Below are positions 1 to 12,565 of a DNA stretch of 64,000 bases, piece by piece. The position numbers and the translations under genes were made by a program. Source of the stretch: Pachypanchax playfairii (taxonomy: Eukaryota > Chordata > Actinopteri > Cyprinodontiformes > Aplocheilidae); contig SSNP01000010.1 in NCBI GenBank assembly GCA_006937955.1, positions 4,786,697 to 4,850,696 of the forward strand, in the 5' to 3' direction. Below the pieces are notes generated by a model. The model worked only from the letters and a program-made list of their open reading frames with translations, made no database searches and was not told where the DNA came from. Each line of letters starts with the position of its first letter. Position 1 is the first letter of the stretch.

Positions 1-3000
1 AGTTTTTTTAGATTAAATAATACTGTAGTTTTGCATTACAGCCAAAACGCTACTGTACTTAAAGGTTTATGAACTAATTATTTTTCCGTTGCTGCCCATT
101 GAGATGTACTCTGGGATGAAACTGTGGCAGAAAACAAACTTAAATGACTTTCCCCCAGGACAGTAATTCAGCTATTCTCACTCGTATTTTTCCTCTCTGT
201 TCATCTATGTTCACTGCTTTTGCCAAATGAAGTTTCTGACTTTATTCCTCCCTTTGCCACTCAAATGGCTATTTGAGTCACAGGCTGTGGCAGAGCACGC
301 ACACTCCCACCAGAATGTTAATAAAGCATGTTGAATAATGTCATAAAATCATTGCTCATATTTTAACCACATTTCAGTGTAGCTGCAGATATTAAAAAGT
401 CGGCCTCGAGGCAGATGTATTGCCTGAGCTGCAAGAGAGCGGAATGATTCCTTATTCAAATTTACTTTCCCAATGTCACCTACTGTTTGGACAAATAATC
501 CGTTTCCTGGAGGATCTGTCCTTAGTTGAATCATCTTCAATAGCTTGAGATGCTGACAGAAGACAGAAATGCCATGAGTAACAAATATTGATTGAGCGTG
601 ATCAATAAGCTGTGATTAGTGGAGGAAAAAGGCAGGTGAGGCACATGAAGGCTTGTCCACTGTCTGCAGTCACTGTGAGACGACAGTTGCTGAGCTATTT
701 TGGTGTTTGCACACAAATAATCCACAAGCACTAAGACACGCATGCAGCCAGAGTTCTGGTGAAGGTGGGGTGAGAGAGGTGCAAACACTATCACCTCAGA
801 TGCACAGGTGCAAACAAAGACCATTAATCACACATCCTTTCACACACATTCCACAATCAGATGCACGCCTGAGATAAGGATCAGTGTATAAACATACGTG
901 TAGCCACCACAGATCCGCTCTATCCTTCACAAAGGCACAGTGACCTTTCCAAAACATTCCACACAGACAGAAGTAAATGATCAGCGGCTGCATGGGATGA
1001 AGAGGGATTACACGCACAGTGCTGCTAATCAAATGAAAGAGCAGAAAAATTGTATTAGGTAGGAAAATAATTGAGTTAGAGCTATTGAAGGGCACGAGCA
1101 GCTCCAGCTGCTCCAGCTCAATACTGAATACAGTATCAGAGAAACCTCTTGTACTTTTTACAACAGACAGTAAAAATTCTCATGTAGGTTCACAAACACA
1201 CAACGACAAAAGGAAGAGATTCAGAGTGGATTTAAGCTCTGAATTCCCTTCGATGCTGAATGTAAACATACCCAGAAAATATTTTTAAGAAGTTTATTCC
1301 AGAGCTTTTCAACTGATCTGCTTGTCAGGCTGAAGAAGATACATAAACAAGAGAAGCTTGAGATTAAATTTATAATAAAAAAATACCTTACGATCTATGT
1401 GATTGGTCTGAGGATGTTAGTATTAAAACATTAGAAAACATGTGTGTGAGCATGTTTGTGAACAACCATAAATAAACATTTTTCAATACTAAAATCCTCA
1501 CTATTATACAAAGCCATTTATCTTGTTTACTGTCATTAGTTTATCTTTTTCTAACCTTTGTCACCTCGTCCTCCTGTCAACCCTGTTCTTCCATGTGATT
1601 CTCTTCTTCTGTCGTCTTCACGCTTCTGTCTCTTTAATCTCTCTCCTGGTCTCTCTGGTGCTTCCTCTCAGCCATCCTCTCTGGAATTGTAATGGCTCCT
1701 GTCATCCACGAGGATGTGATGAGGCACTCGGGCAGGGAGGCAAAATTCCCTGAGGCACAGAATCCACCAAGATCCTAAATTTTCAGCATTAGACAAGATG
1801 TGCTGTTGTTTAAACAGGCCGATAAAGTAACTTTTTACATTTCTGACATTTAAGTGCTGCTGAGTGTAAAAAGAAATAACAAAATAATTAGAAATTGTAA
1901 TTAAATACTCAAAATAATAAATGACTACACAGCTGGAAACACCTTTTAGGCCACATTTTCTCAGTGGAAAAGGTTTCATTCTTGTTAACATTGTTGAGTG
2001 GAGGTATTTTAATTTGTTACAGTGAGTGACTCTAAGCATCTCATTTCCCAAACAACCATGTGAGATTTTTGGTTTTTTTTTTTTATGTTGCATGTCAAAC
2101 TCATCAGGATCAAACTGTACAGAAGTTTTTCAGGGAGCAAGAGACATAATTTTATTCTCCTTCAGGACTGGCTCTGATACCATAAGTTTGTCAGAATGAT
2201 GTGTGATGCCCAAATTCAGTTAATATTATCATTTGTTATAGTCATGTTTTTGTTATTGTTACATGAAATTGTTCTCCTTTTAAAAACACCAAAAATGCCC
2301 TTTTTAAGCGAAAGTGCAACACTAAAAGGGGAAGGTCAGTAAACGCATCAACACATCTGCTGGTAGGAAACAAAAATTGACCATAAAATACCCACAAAAA
2401 ATAATAAAAAGAGTTTATACTTAAAAAAAACAACTAAAATTTACACATTTATTGTCTGTAAGTGGAAAATATTCAAAATAAAAAGCCTGTATGGGCTCTT
2501 TTATTGTGACCACTTTTATGAGTTGGTGTCAAGAGTTTTTTTTTTTTCATTTTGCTGCCGGTATTCACAACTTATTTCAAATGATGGGATGTTCATGTAA
2601 TGAAATCGTGTTTTTTGTCTCTTTTTCCATGTTTCTTTCCAACTACAAGCTCTCAACAATATGAGGTTCATGCTCAGAGCTGCCATCAGTTGATCCCATT
2701 TTTACATTTTAAAAAGGACATTTAAGAGCTGAGCTGAACGGCCCAATGAAAAGTCCTTAGCTTGATAAAGGTCTTTTATTTAAAAAAGCAAAAACTTTGT
2801 CTTGATGAAAGGGCTGAGACATGATATTTATTCTATAGTCATTTAAAACTTGAGGTCTAAAACTACTAATTCAAATACAGATTTATTTTAAATAACTTTT
2901 TTTATTTATAAGACATTAGCAATGTTCATTTTGGTTTAAAATGTATAATTAATACTTTCTAAACATGAAAAGTGGCTCCCTAAAAGCTTCTTCCAGAGAT

Positions 3001-3105
3001 TGAAGAGAGCTACTTTAATAATGATTAGAAAACAAAATGAAAGGTACATTTTTATGCAGATGAGGCTCTGCTTTTATTAACCAAATGGAAAGCTGCTACA
3101 AGAAG
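1..3105. other. Non-coding stretch, no gene recognised
   Basis: AT-rich sequence with short poly-A and poly-T runs. The open frames here are short and their translations match no family I know. About 930-1130 is less repetitive and holds a TGACCTTT-type nuclear-receptor half-site and AAT-core homeodomain-like motifs, so it could be a conserved non-coding element. That is only an impression; sequence alone cannot show conservation. Confidence 0.5.
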
Positions 3106-3120
3106 AGACCTGGGGTCTCA
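3106..3120 (+). repeat. Left terminal inverted repeat of Harbinger-like element
   Basis: The 15-bp end agacctggggtctca pairs with 4078-4092 at 14 of 15 positions. The GGGTCTCA core is shared by both ends. Confidence 0.7.
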
Positions 3121-3393
3121 TTTATAAAACTTTGCGTAGAATCTTTACTAAAACCGTACTTAAGCTCAGCAAAAAAAATCTACTTACGCCAAGTAAGTTT
3201 GGGACCTATAAAACATGGAGTACGCACAGCTGCACGCAATCTCCGCTTTGTAAATCACACTCGACCTAGAAATGTGCTCAGGTGTTTCTGGATCACATCC
3301 CGCCCTCAACACGCCCACTTTCTGAAAATGGTCAATGCAAAGTGCCTTGTGGATCTCATGCATAAACATAAGCCGGCTCGTCCACCAATAACG

Positions 3394-3750
3394 ATGGCGA
3401 CCGCAGATCAAGGAAGATCAAGGAAGAGCAACTTCACCGAAGCAGAAATTGAGGTACTGGGTGAGGTTGAAAAACGAAAGGAAGTGCTTTTTGGAGGTCA
3501 CAGCAGTGGCATAACAAATAAGAGAAAATCCACGGCGTGGCACAGCGTTGCTGAAGCCGTCAATGCTGTGAGTTCTTCAGAGAGATATGTGGCAGATATA
3601 AAAAAAAGGTCCAATCTGAAGGTGGAGGCAAATAAAAAAGATGGCTTGCCACCGCCAGAGTGTGTCTGCCACTGGCGGAGGCCCTGGTACCTCTGATCCC
3701 CCACAGCTCGCTGTTAGGATTTCAGCAGTACTCGGACCAGCAAGACACTG
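3394..3750 (+). pseudogene. Harbinger Myb/SANT-like DNA-binding protein, frameshifted
   Basis: The likely start is the ATG at 3394, which opens MATADQGRSRKSNFTEAEIE, the usual beginning of these proteins. The frame continues through the trihelix-like fold of the Myb/SANT_5 family: a basic-acidic first helix (LGEVEKRKEVLFG), a middle segment with AWHSVAEAVNAV, and a third helix IKKRSNLKVEA, where related proteins usually have a tryptophan (KKWSDL-like) that is missing here. At about 3659 the homologous Gly/Pro-rich linker (SVSATGGGPGTSDPPQL) continues in the next frame, so one or more indels broke the gene; the original frame stops at 3694-3696. In intact Harbinger elements this protein binds the element ends and helps bring transposase to the nucleus. 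It lies wholly inside the 3106-4092 element. The copy looks dead. Confidence 0.75.
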
Positions 3751-4077
3751 ACCATGCAGTGGAGACTAAGCCTTTTATTAATACAGATCAAATGTGTCCG
3801 TCATTAAAATATAAAACAAAACCAAATCTCGTTGTTTCCACCCCAGTGACTCTGGATGAAGTGGCCTCTGTGTGTGCACGAAGCGTTACAATCGATAATG
3901 CTGCTGGAATAAATAATTTTATCCTTCTCAGCAGCAGCACTGCAGGTGATCTCCATATCCAAAATGTGCATAAGCCAGGTCCTTAGTCGACTTAAAGTTG
4001 TGCACATTTTTCCTCCACGTTTTTTTAGAAATGCCAAAGTTTGCGTGAAACATTGCTTACGCAGTTTTCCGACCTCG

Positions 4078-4092
4078 TGAGACCCCTGGTCT
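4078..4092 (-). repeat. Right terminal inverted repeat of Harbinger-like element
   Basis: Reverse complement agaccaggggtctca, the partner of 3106-3120. It is preceded by TTGCGTG and TTACGCAG words that echo those near the left end. Confidence 0.7.
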
Positions 4093-6479
4093 AAAAGGTA
4101 CTTCAGTCACGTTGTGTCTGTCATTGACCACTGAGGGAAACACAAACTGCAAACTGACATGATGAACATTTGTTGAACACGTTGGTAAGATTTATTTTCA
4201 CATGTTTCTTCTGTGTCCCTGATATTTCATTGAAAATTCAACTCAGATTTTTTTTTTAGATTTTACAGATTTCTCATTCTTTCTGTGTTTGTTTTTGATT
4301 ATAACAAACTTAGTTGTACAAACTTGCAGAAGCAGAAAAGTTTAAAAACTAATAATTATTGTACATTCAATACAAATAGTTGTCTTTGAATCAATGATTC
4401 ATGATGACAAACACGTTTCTGATGGAGATTCATTGCTGCTTGATTTATTTCTTCATTATTTTTCTAACTTTTTCAAGCAGCTTTTCATGCTGTTCTTGAT
4501 AGAAATGTTGACATTTACAGGAAGTAATTTCTCAAAATACATCAACCACCTGTATCAAACATCGGGCAAAAGCAAGACTCACAAAAACTTTAAGCTCTTT
4601 CATTTATTTCTTGTTGATGGTTTTGGGTACAGATTTGTGGCTGCATGTCTAATTTTCATGACTTTTAAGAACTTGATTTGTCATTACTTGCCTGTCACTT
4701 GTTCTTTTTGAGGTTTTTCTTTTCTCTGAATCACAAAGCTCCTTGGTCTCAGCACTGTCATCACATTCAACAAACAAACCCCAACTCTGTTTGCAGTCCA
4801 GATCCCTTGTCTTTGTCACATTAATCTTCTTTTTTTCCTTCACTTTGGCATGTCATACAAATACAGACATGCAATCAGTGACATGCACTCACACACGCAC
4901 AGTTGTGTTATAATGCTGGATTAATCCTCTTCTTCATTACTTGGCTCCAGTCAGACCTTTGTGAAGTAACCTCAAACACCTTCCATGAATTTACATACTT
5001 CCAGGTGATTAACGCCTCTAATTCAGATGGACCGTGGTGTACCAGCGCAGTGTAGTGTCCTTATCACATTACGTGCGACTGCAGCATTGATTATTGTTAT
5101 ACATTTCATGCATTTTCATTTGAACAGGTGTCAAAGGGTATTTAGCATTCAGATCCTTGCTGTTTCAGTAATTTTAGCCTCTTCATCAGATTAACACTCA
5201 TGGTGTCAGCTGAATGTAATTAAAGAGAAAATAACTGATAAAACAGAACACAACATGGAGTCACCCCATCACAGAAAATTTAAATCAAAAACTAAACCAC
5301 CAGAGGTAATCAGGATATCTGACAGTAAACTGGATATATAAATAGCCAGTCTTCCTTTTTATAACAATGCATCGGCATCCTAATCTAAAAAAGCAAATAT
5401 GTTCTCTTGAAAGAATTCTTTCTAATATTAGCCAATCATCTCTTTCAAAAGAAGAACATACACTAGTGTATATTTGGCTCTCTGGTGAAATTTCAGGATG
5501 AACTTAAAAAATACTATAATGTTACAGGTGAACTTAATGTGACCTTCCCTGAACTTTTGAATGCTCATGTCCATTAATTCAGTGTTTCAGTAATTTTTAT
5601 ACAACTTGCTGTTTTCTAACCAGGAGCTGCAAAATTCACAACAAGTGTTTTATCCATGAATCCACCAATACATTCCCTGGTTCAATTTTAGATACAATTC
5701 TAAGAGCCACATAACTAAAGTCATTAACATAAAGAAAACAAATAGAAAACTAAAATAGGGAGCTTAGAGGGAAGTCAGAAAAAGATAAACTCAACTGACA
5801 ACAACACAAAAGGTTGACCTCAGTCTGGTAATGACATAATCATATTTATTAGTGAACTTACTGTGTCAACACTCTGTCAAACAACAACTTAGTGTAGCAT
5901 TTCAAAGTTTTTAAAGTCAACTTTCAACGTGTTATGAAAATTTTGTATTATGAAAACTCCAGTGTGACGGTGCCAAAACACTATTGTTGGATCTGGGAGA
6001 GGAGCAGGAGGTGGACAAGTTGTCTGAAGAGACCATTGATATAAAATGATGAAGCTAAGGCAGCACGTCATCCATCCTGTGTTCATCCAGACTAGCTACA
6101 CTTGTCCCTTGTGCCATGTCTGCACTACCTGTTCCTTGTAAATACATTTGTGATGAGTTAGTAGAAGAGGGTGAACCTTTTACTTTTATTTACCTTTTAT
6201 TTAGTTTTTGTTACATGGGAAGAAAATATATTGTCTTTTGGTTCTTTTTCCTTTTATTTGACAGGTAAGTGTACACATTTGAATCAGGTCTGGTTTGCTT
6301 TGGACTGAGCCCACTCCGAAACCATGAAAATTTAATGTGTAATTCTACAAAAATCTATAAATGAAATTATTCTTTTTCATGGACAGTCATGGCTGTGATC
6401 CTGTGGCTGTTGGAGGTCTGAGGAAGATGGACCACCTTCATGGTACGCTCTAGTCACCCCCAACTGGGATGTAACGCTA
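4093..6479. other. Non-coding stretch, no gene recognised
   Basis: No exon or element is recognised. 4394-4711 is open on the + strand, but the translation is a Phe/Leu-rich product of T-rich DNA with no family resemblance. About 4900-5170 is less simple in composition, with GGATTAATCC and GATTAACG homeodomain-like sites, and might be conserved non-coding DNA. Confidence 0.45.
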
Positions 6480-7110
6480 GGTATATTTATGAAACACTTC
6501 AAAAGAGGAAAAGTAGCATAAAAACAAACACACGGGAACAAAAGTGGAAATAATCAATACAGTCCCTCAAACACAAATGCAGAATGGAAAAATAGTTGAA
6601 GAAATAGATAAAACACATTGAGAATCAAACCTAACAGAAACATACAGCAGGGATCGAGGTCTATAAAAGACCTATAAAGGTGTGTTTTTAGATTTAAACT
6701 GGAAGAGCTGATCCCAGAGACTCAGAGCTAAAGTATTATAGTCTATGTTGCTGGAGTGGAGGATCGATAACAGGCTGAGATGAGGATCTGAGTGGTCTTG
6801 AAGTGAAACAAGGGACAATGAGATCAGATCAGAAATATATCTGGGAGGAAGGTCATACAGTCCGCTATCTGTGATCACCAGGATCTTGTGCTTTGCCTTG
6901 AATTTTACAGGGCGATGGCGTAGGGATGAAAGGGGGGGGGGGGTAATGTTGGATCGACTGCCAGCTCCAGTTAAGCTGCACTTTGCTTTAACCAGTTCAG
7001 AGCAATGTTTGAAATGAATTAAAATGATTTGGGACTGCAAACATCCTCCAATGCCAAATGAAAACTTGGATCTCTTTCTAGATCTGAAAAAATCCCATCT
7101 ACATTGCATC
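6480..7110 (-). mobile_element. 5'-truncated non-LTR retrotransposon (L2/CR1-like), 3' end
   Basis: Read on the minus strand from about 7110, one frame carries the C-terminal reverse-transcriptase region of teleost L2/CR1-type LINEs: SLTGAGSRSNITP, then a decayed counterpart of the LHWLPVKFRIKFK block (SSLRHRPVKFKAKHKILV), then LYDLPPRYISDLISL, and finally LSLWDQLFQFKSK, the usual LWN.LP...FKSKLKT end. Downstream (lower coordinates) the minus strand ends in a gaagtgtttcataaata tail like LINE/SINE 3' termini near 6480. A 12-G run at 6932-6943 interrupts the frame region. The full-length protein would be about 1000 residues, so only the last tenth or so is left. The clade is inferred, not tested. 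Confidence 0.75.
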
Positions 7111-8229
7111 ACGCCCCAAAACTATTAAAAATCTATTAATAACATTCAGAGTGTTTCTGCAAACAGCGACTATTGCAAATTCATAACCTCCTGGTAAAAA
7201 ATAAGGTGCATCTAGCTCATATTCGTTAAAAGCATCAGTTATGGAAATAGTACACCAGAATTAATATATACTGTATATTCCTTTACAATGGAATATATGG
7301 ATCTAGATGTTTGCTCGCATATTGCTCAAAAGCTTGTGAAAAGAAAAGACATTTTTTGAAGAGTTTCCTCCAGCTCAGCTCAGTAAGGGTAAAGCTTCAG
7401 GAATTGTTTCTTATTTTGATACTTTATGTCCTTTGACTCATCTCCAGTCACTCTTTGTTTAGTATTTTTTGGTGCATCACATTTTAGCTTAACCGTCTTT
7501 GAGTTGTTCTACCAACCACATCCATGTTTGTTGTTCAGAATCTTTTCAATGTGTGGTTTTTGTTACTATTTTTCTTCATCAACCACTTGGAGATGAGCTG
7601 CATGGCAATTTGACGCTGACTTATAAAGTTGTAGTGCAACATTTTTAGTTGTATTAATGCCATTGTTGTTATCTGCCAGCTCCAATATAGTTACATTTAG
7701 TAGCATAGTTACATCTTGGTTATTTACATTAGTGGGAACTGAGTAAAAATAGTGAATTTGTACTTATTTATGCTTTTAACGTGAGCACTTGAGTGTGATA
7801 AAATTCTTGGATTTAGAAAATTGTGTGTTTTAAGCAATTCAAATGTTCCACATCTGAGCTCTCTGGAGGTTTCTGTTACCTAATCCCATCAGTTCCTTTT
7901 GCAGAACTATGAAAAAGGTCTATTATTTTCTAAGTGTACAATTATAATTTAACTATGACAAGTCCTTTGAAGTTGTAATAAAACAATATTAGAATAAATG
8001 GCAGTTATGATAGGTATGAAAAAAGTGTAAAGGGAGGAAGTAAGGTCACCAAATAATACGTATGTCACTCAACTCTGCTAAGCAAAAAATCCACTGACAA
8101 GTCAAATGATACTATCTATGTTCTGTATCATAAACTTCTTCCTCTTTGACCACCTCCATAATTCATAGAAAGGAAGTGAAGTGTCTCCCTCAAGGCACAA
8201 CAGCAGACAAATTTTAGTATCCCAGTAAA
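7111..8229. other. Non-coding stretch, no gene recognised
   Basis: AT-rich sequence with no open frame of note, no repeat family recognised and no regulatory motif cluster that stands out. Confidence 0.5.
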
Positions 8230-8673
8230 ATCCAGAATACAATTTAGAATTTTAGTTCTCAACATATAAAGCTCTTAACAACCAAATTCCTGATCGAGAT
8301 GTAATTGTTCCACATCTTCTTAGATAGACAGTTTGTTGGTTAGTCTCAGACGTCTGGAGGACACGCTGACCACGTTTCTTCTGCTGTCTTTTCTCTTTTC
8401 TTGTATTTAGTTACTGTATATTGCTGCCATTAACTTTAACAATGTTTCTCCTTCCATGGACATGATGAGAGGTCCAACCCTTGTCTGTTTGTCTGTGTCA
8501 GGTCATAGCAGATGAAACAGCAAAAGTGACTGAATTCAATTAAATTCAATTTAAAGTTCAACCTTAGAAAAACCAAATTTTGTAATATTTTTTTTGGATG
8601 TATGTTGCCTTAAAAATGACTTCTGTTTGGAATTGGTGTGAGATAAATACAGTGAATTGAATTAAACTTTATT
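8230..8673 (+). mobile_element. LINE 3' end, copy 1 of a family also at 37.6 kb
   Basis: The 5' part (8230-8330) resembles the LINE C-terminal codons around FKIL.LNYKALN (aatttagaattttagttctc then aacatataaagctcttaac). The 3' UTR-like part shares several blocks in order with 37625-38053: ctgctgtct, tgctgccattaactttaac and cttgtctgtttgtctgtgtc. It ends in a gtgaattgaattaaactttatt tail of the ATTGAATTGA type common on percomorph LINE insertions. Both copies have the same orientation. No intact coding sequence is left. Confidence 0.6.
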
Positions 8674-10492
8674 GGACCACCTGCTCACATCCCTTCTGGA
8701 CTTGTTCCTGTGACCTTCAAGTCTCACAAAGTAATAGGTCAATGTCCTACATACATTCTAGCAGAACAGGGGCACACTCACACCAACCCAAATCTATATT
8801 TTTTATCCTTCAGTCTTTGAGTTGTGCTATCTTTTTCCCCACGTGTATACGCTTCTCAGAAGCTTTAGACAAGAGGAAAAAAGAAACAAAAACTAGAGCG
8901 AGCCCAGAACTTTATCTCTGATGCCTGCATGAAACAGCCTTATCATGTATGCATTAGAAAAAGCCTTAGGTGTGACAGGGGCAGTAAAATAGGTTACTGT
9001 AAAACGACTGAGGTCTGTGAGGAGCTTTATTAAATTGTCAGAAAATGAAGAGACAAGAATACATGTTCTAACTGACCTTGGCTAGACACCTCAGAATGAT
9101 AGCAATTGAGAAACATTAAATTAAAAGTGAAGCACATTACACAACAACGTTTAGAAGAAAGCATTGCTGGTGCTGTATGGACTGCAGGGAGTCTGACTTT
9201 GATGATACTTATTTATTGATCTGTAGTTACGGCTAAACTCTGACACTAAAGTCACATTGAAACATTGAATTTTGAGTTTATTGGAGGTCCAAGAACAAAG
9301 ACATATACTCAAAGTACGCATTAGCAGTTACATATGTTGTAAAATGAAATACATTGTTTTGTGGTTTTACATTTTACAGTCCTGCTTAAATAGTTGAAAT
9401 GGGCTTTTTTCTTTAAGTGCTGCTTGAATGCTAATACAGTGTATATTATGGTATGCAGTGCAGTTTATCACACTGATGGAACTGTTCACTGCATTTAAAG
9501 GAAACAGTCTGCTGAGCTAACTTCTGCCATGTTCATGTCCCAGGTGGGTGAGGTTTGGTGGTCCTTCAGCCTTTTATGTCCCCTGTGTCAAGAGCCAGCT
9601 CTGATGTTCTACCATGCAGATACAAATTCTGAGTAAACTCAGACAAAACTGTAAGAAGCAACATCCTTTACTTCTACAACTTATGTCCAAATTGTATTAG
9701 TGTTTATGTTGAACGAGAGGGTCATTTAGCTTCTATCTCAGTGTGTCTGGTTTCTGGTAAACTTCTCCCACACCGTTCACCTTATTAAAACATTTATCTT
9801 TGTGGAGCTTTCCCTCACCCCAAAAACAAACTCTGACTTTCTTGAGATCAACTGAGGGAGCAGTAACTCCAAGTTTATACACACACACACACGCACGCAT
9901 ACCTCTCACTGAATCATATGTTCTTCATTATATCAAGCTACTCACTGATGAGCCTGAGGCTATCCAGTTACCTCCTGCTCCCCTGTCTTTTAATGGAACT
10001 CTGTTTGTGTGTGTGTGAAGTATGAGTGTGGGGCTGAGATGAGCTGGGGGAGTTTCAGCTTGGATGAGTAAACTCTCTCTGGGAAGCTTATGAAGGATCT
10101 GCAGAGAAACAACCCCTACCAACAAATCGAAGACAACTTAAAAACTTTGAGCACCTTCACGAGGAGTTAAATGTGTGTGTGCACGTGTGAGGGGGGAATT
10201 TTATCATGTATTAATATGCAGTTTCTCATTAGATTTGCTGTTGGTACAATAAAGTTTCATTCTAAAGTTGTATTAAACCTGGACATTAGGTATAAATAAT
10301 TTAATAAGAAGAAACATACAGTACTCTGTACTGTACCTTAGTTCATATTTAGAGATGAGCACACAGAGTTGCACAGAAATCTTATAGATTTGCAAAAATA
10401 CAGACTCTTAATCAGCTTAAAAATAATTTTGAAATAGATAGATATTTTCATTATAAACTACACACAGTATATTAGATGTGTTGTTTTTCAGT
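8674..10492. other. Non-coding stretch, no gene recognised
   Basis: No exon or interspersed repeat is recognised. A short (AC)n run lies at about 9879-9899 and a short (TG)n run at 10005-10017. Confidence 0.5.
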
Positions 10493-10542
10493 TTTGTTTG
10501 TTTGTTTGTTTGTTTGTTTGTTTGTTTGTTTGTTTGTTTGTT
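10493..10542 (+). repeat. (TTTG)n microsatellite
   Basis: About twelve uninterrupted TTTG units. The repeat is responsible for the VCLFVCLF-type open frame here, which is not a gene. Likely polymorphic in length. Confidence 0.97.
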
Positions 10543-12480
10543 TTTACAAGAGGTGCCTGCTGCATGAAAAGCAGCTGATTTTCTTTATTTACATTTTTCA
10601 CGTCATCCATTTAACCACAAAGTTCCGAGTGAAGGTTGTAACTTACAGCAGGAGGTCAGTCTGAAGTGTTTATATTCTGTCACCATGTAGTTTAATTACC
10701 CCTCAGCTTTACCCAACATATCACTGAGATGTGTCACCTCCAGTGGGTCTCCTCCTTTTCACAGTAATGATCGATATCAGCTTCAGAACTGCAAGTACAG
10801 ATGACGGGATTAGGTTTAATGATGTTTGCCTGTTTTGTACTTATTATGTGGTTTAAAATTGTGTATGTGGTTATAATAAAGACACTTTACAACTGTAAAA
10901 CTGAACCACTCTTAAAATCACATAAACCTACACTTTATTAAAAAAAGTAAAAAAATAAGATAAAAAAATCAGAATGTAAAACAAATCAGATTTTCTGGCG
11001 TCTCAATTGGTTGTGAGTTGCATCAACTTCCCATTTTATCTTTGACTTGAACATAAAATAATTTTGAGAATCGACACTTTGAATATTGAGACAAAATTCA
11101 GCTTCCAGGCAACAACCATGTGATTTTAAAACTTACATCATAATTAAAAGTGCTACATGGACAGTGAAATAATTAATCAGATTATTTAGAAACGCCGTCA
11201 CTGATTAATGTTTACAGATTTAAACTTTGTCTGAGTTCTTTCTTTGAGGACTTTCTCTCTTTTCCCCCAGTGCTTGTTTTGTTACACACTGGTTTCCTCC
11301 ACAGATCAAAACATGCACGTTAGCTTAAACTGGTGTTCTAAACTGACTCTGAGTGTAAGTGTGTGTTTGTGCTGACACTGCCATGGAGTGACAACCTGTC
11401 AGGAGGACTCCACCTCTCTCTACTGATGCCAGGTTGGTGACTCTCTGAATATGAACTGTGTTGACTATAATTGTACTGTTACTGTGTTTGTGAATATGTT
11501 CTTACTATTTCCACATTTTTGTTCAACATGTTGCCTATTTTAAATCTGCTTTATACATTTAATTTTTTGCTTTGTTAAGTAAAGTGCTCAGAATTTCACC
11601 TGTGCTGTCAAAAAAGAGCCGCACATTTCCTTCTGTATAAGAGCAATTCAAAGTTTTTTCCTGCTCATGAGCATTGATGATGAATTGCTTTCATTTTTTA
11701 AGGCTATCCATTGCAGTGACCCAATTTTGCAATCACTGTCTTCAAAGTTTTATCAAATCTAACTGCCTTTTTCCCGGCTGCCATCACAGATTCATTAACA
11801 GTCCCACCACTTTCTCCCCCATGGCTCTAACTCTCTCAAACAGGGTGGTTCAGTCATGTCGTGTACTACAGCACTTTAAAGAATCCTAATTCACACCACA
11901 TCCCCCCACTCTAACATGGGACAGCACAAGCACTAACGGGGGGTGGGGGTGCCTGAAGCAGTGATGTGCAGCTTAAAGCGGCTGTCACGCTGATTTGTCG
12001 GTTTGGAATCAAGGCTGTGCGCTGCGTCACCACTGCTGTTATTAGAGTGCAGATTCTGTGGCTGCCTCCCAGTGGGGAATAAGCTCCCCGAGTGCAATGA
12101 GGTGCAGAAAGTTTTTACTGAACTGATCGAGCTGACTCATACTTTCACACACAACCAACGGGCAGCGAATGTATTGATGTCAAGAAAAATAACTTTAGTT
12201 TTTCTGCTGCTGTCACAAAGAAGGGCTTATTTATATTTTATAAAAATCCAGTATGATCTACTATTGAGGAGTTTTTTTGTTAAAAAAACCGGATTGTACC
12301 TTTTATTCTATTTCTTCAAACGTAAGAGTTGGTTGTCTCTGCAAAAAATATAACAGGGCTTTTAATTTTGCTCCAATTTTCTATAATATTAAAAACATTA
12401 AGTGACTTTTACATTGATATTCTCTTTGTTTTGTGCTTATTGTCACAAATCAAATTAGTTTATTGATTAGAGTTTATTGG
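10543..12480. other. Non-coding stretch, no gene recognised
   Basis: No recognisable exon or element. About 11960-12120 is GC-richer, and 12003-12353 is open on the + strand, but the second half of that frame is translated T-rich DNA and I recognise no domain. Confidence 0.45.
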
Positions 12481-12565
12481 CAATCTGTCAGATTGCACCC
12501 CGCCTCTCACCCAGTGACTCCCTGATGCACCAACCAAACATGATCCTGCACAGGAACATAGAGAC
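12481..12565 (+). mobile_element. V-SINE-like fragment, 3' region only
   Basis: The sequence gcaccccgcctctcacccag..gatcctgcacaggaa matches, in order, the 3' half of the fish SINE also found at 24361-24526 and 55980-56313 (acc-ccgcctctcgccca..gaccctgcacaggaa). The 5' tRNA-like head and the core are missing, so this is a truncated or eroded copy. Confidence 0.6.

Larger units (their letters stand above)
3106..4092 (+). mobile_element. Harbinger-like DNA transposon, non-autonomous copy
   Basis: The element is bounded by inverted repeats: 3106-3120 (agacctggggtctca) and 4078-4092, whose reverse complement differs at one base in 15. Further inward both ends share an AAAACT..GCGTA block, and TTGCGT/TACGC-type words recur near the ends. 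It encloses a Myb/SANT-like gene on the + strand, the accessory protein typical of Harbinger/PIF elements, and no recognisable DDE nuclease frame. A copy with Myb but without transposase would have to be mobilised in trans. I could not identify a clear TSD. The superfamily call is from the Myb gene and end structure; the exact family is unassigned. Confidence 0.75.

Noticed and set aside
1668..2093. 141-codon open frame on the minus strand
   Set aside because: The translation of AT-rich DNA has no domain, no splice context and no family resemblance.
3660..3986. 108-codon frame as a Harbinger transposase
   Set aside because: No DDE motifs. It begins in the frameshifted Myb region and continues into the non-coding arm of the element.
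10476..10664. VCLFVCLF-repeat open frame
   Set aside because: Produced by the (TTTG)n microsatellite.
12003..12353. 116-codon frame as a coding exon
   Set aside because: The first third is GC-richer, but the rest is translated T-rich DNA; there is no domain and no donor/acceptor pair.
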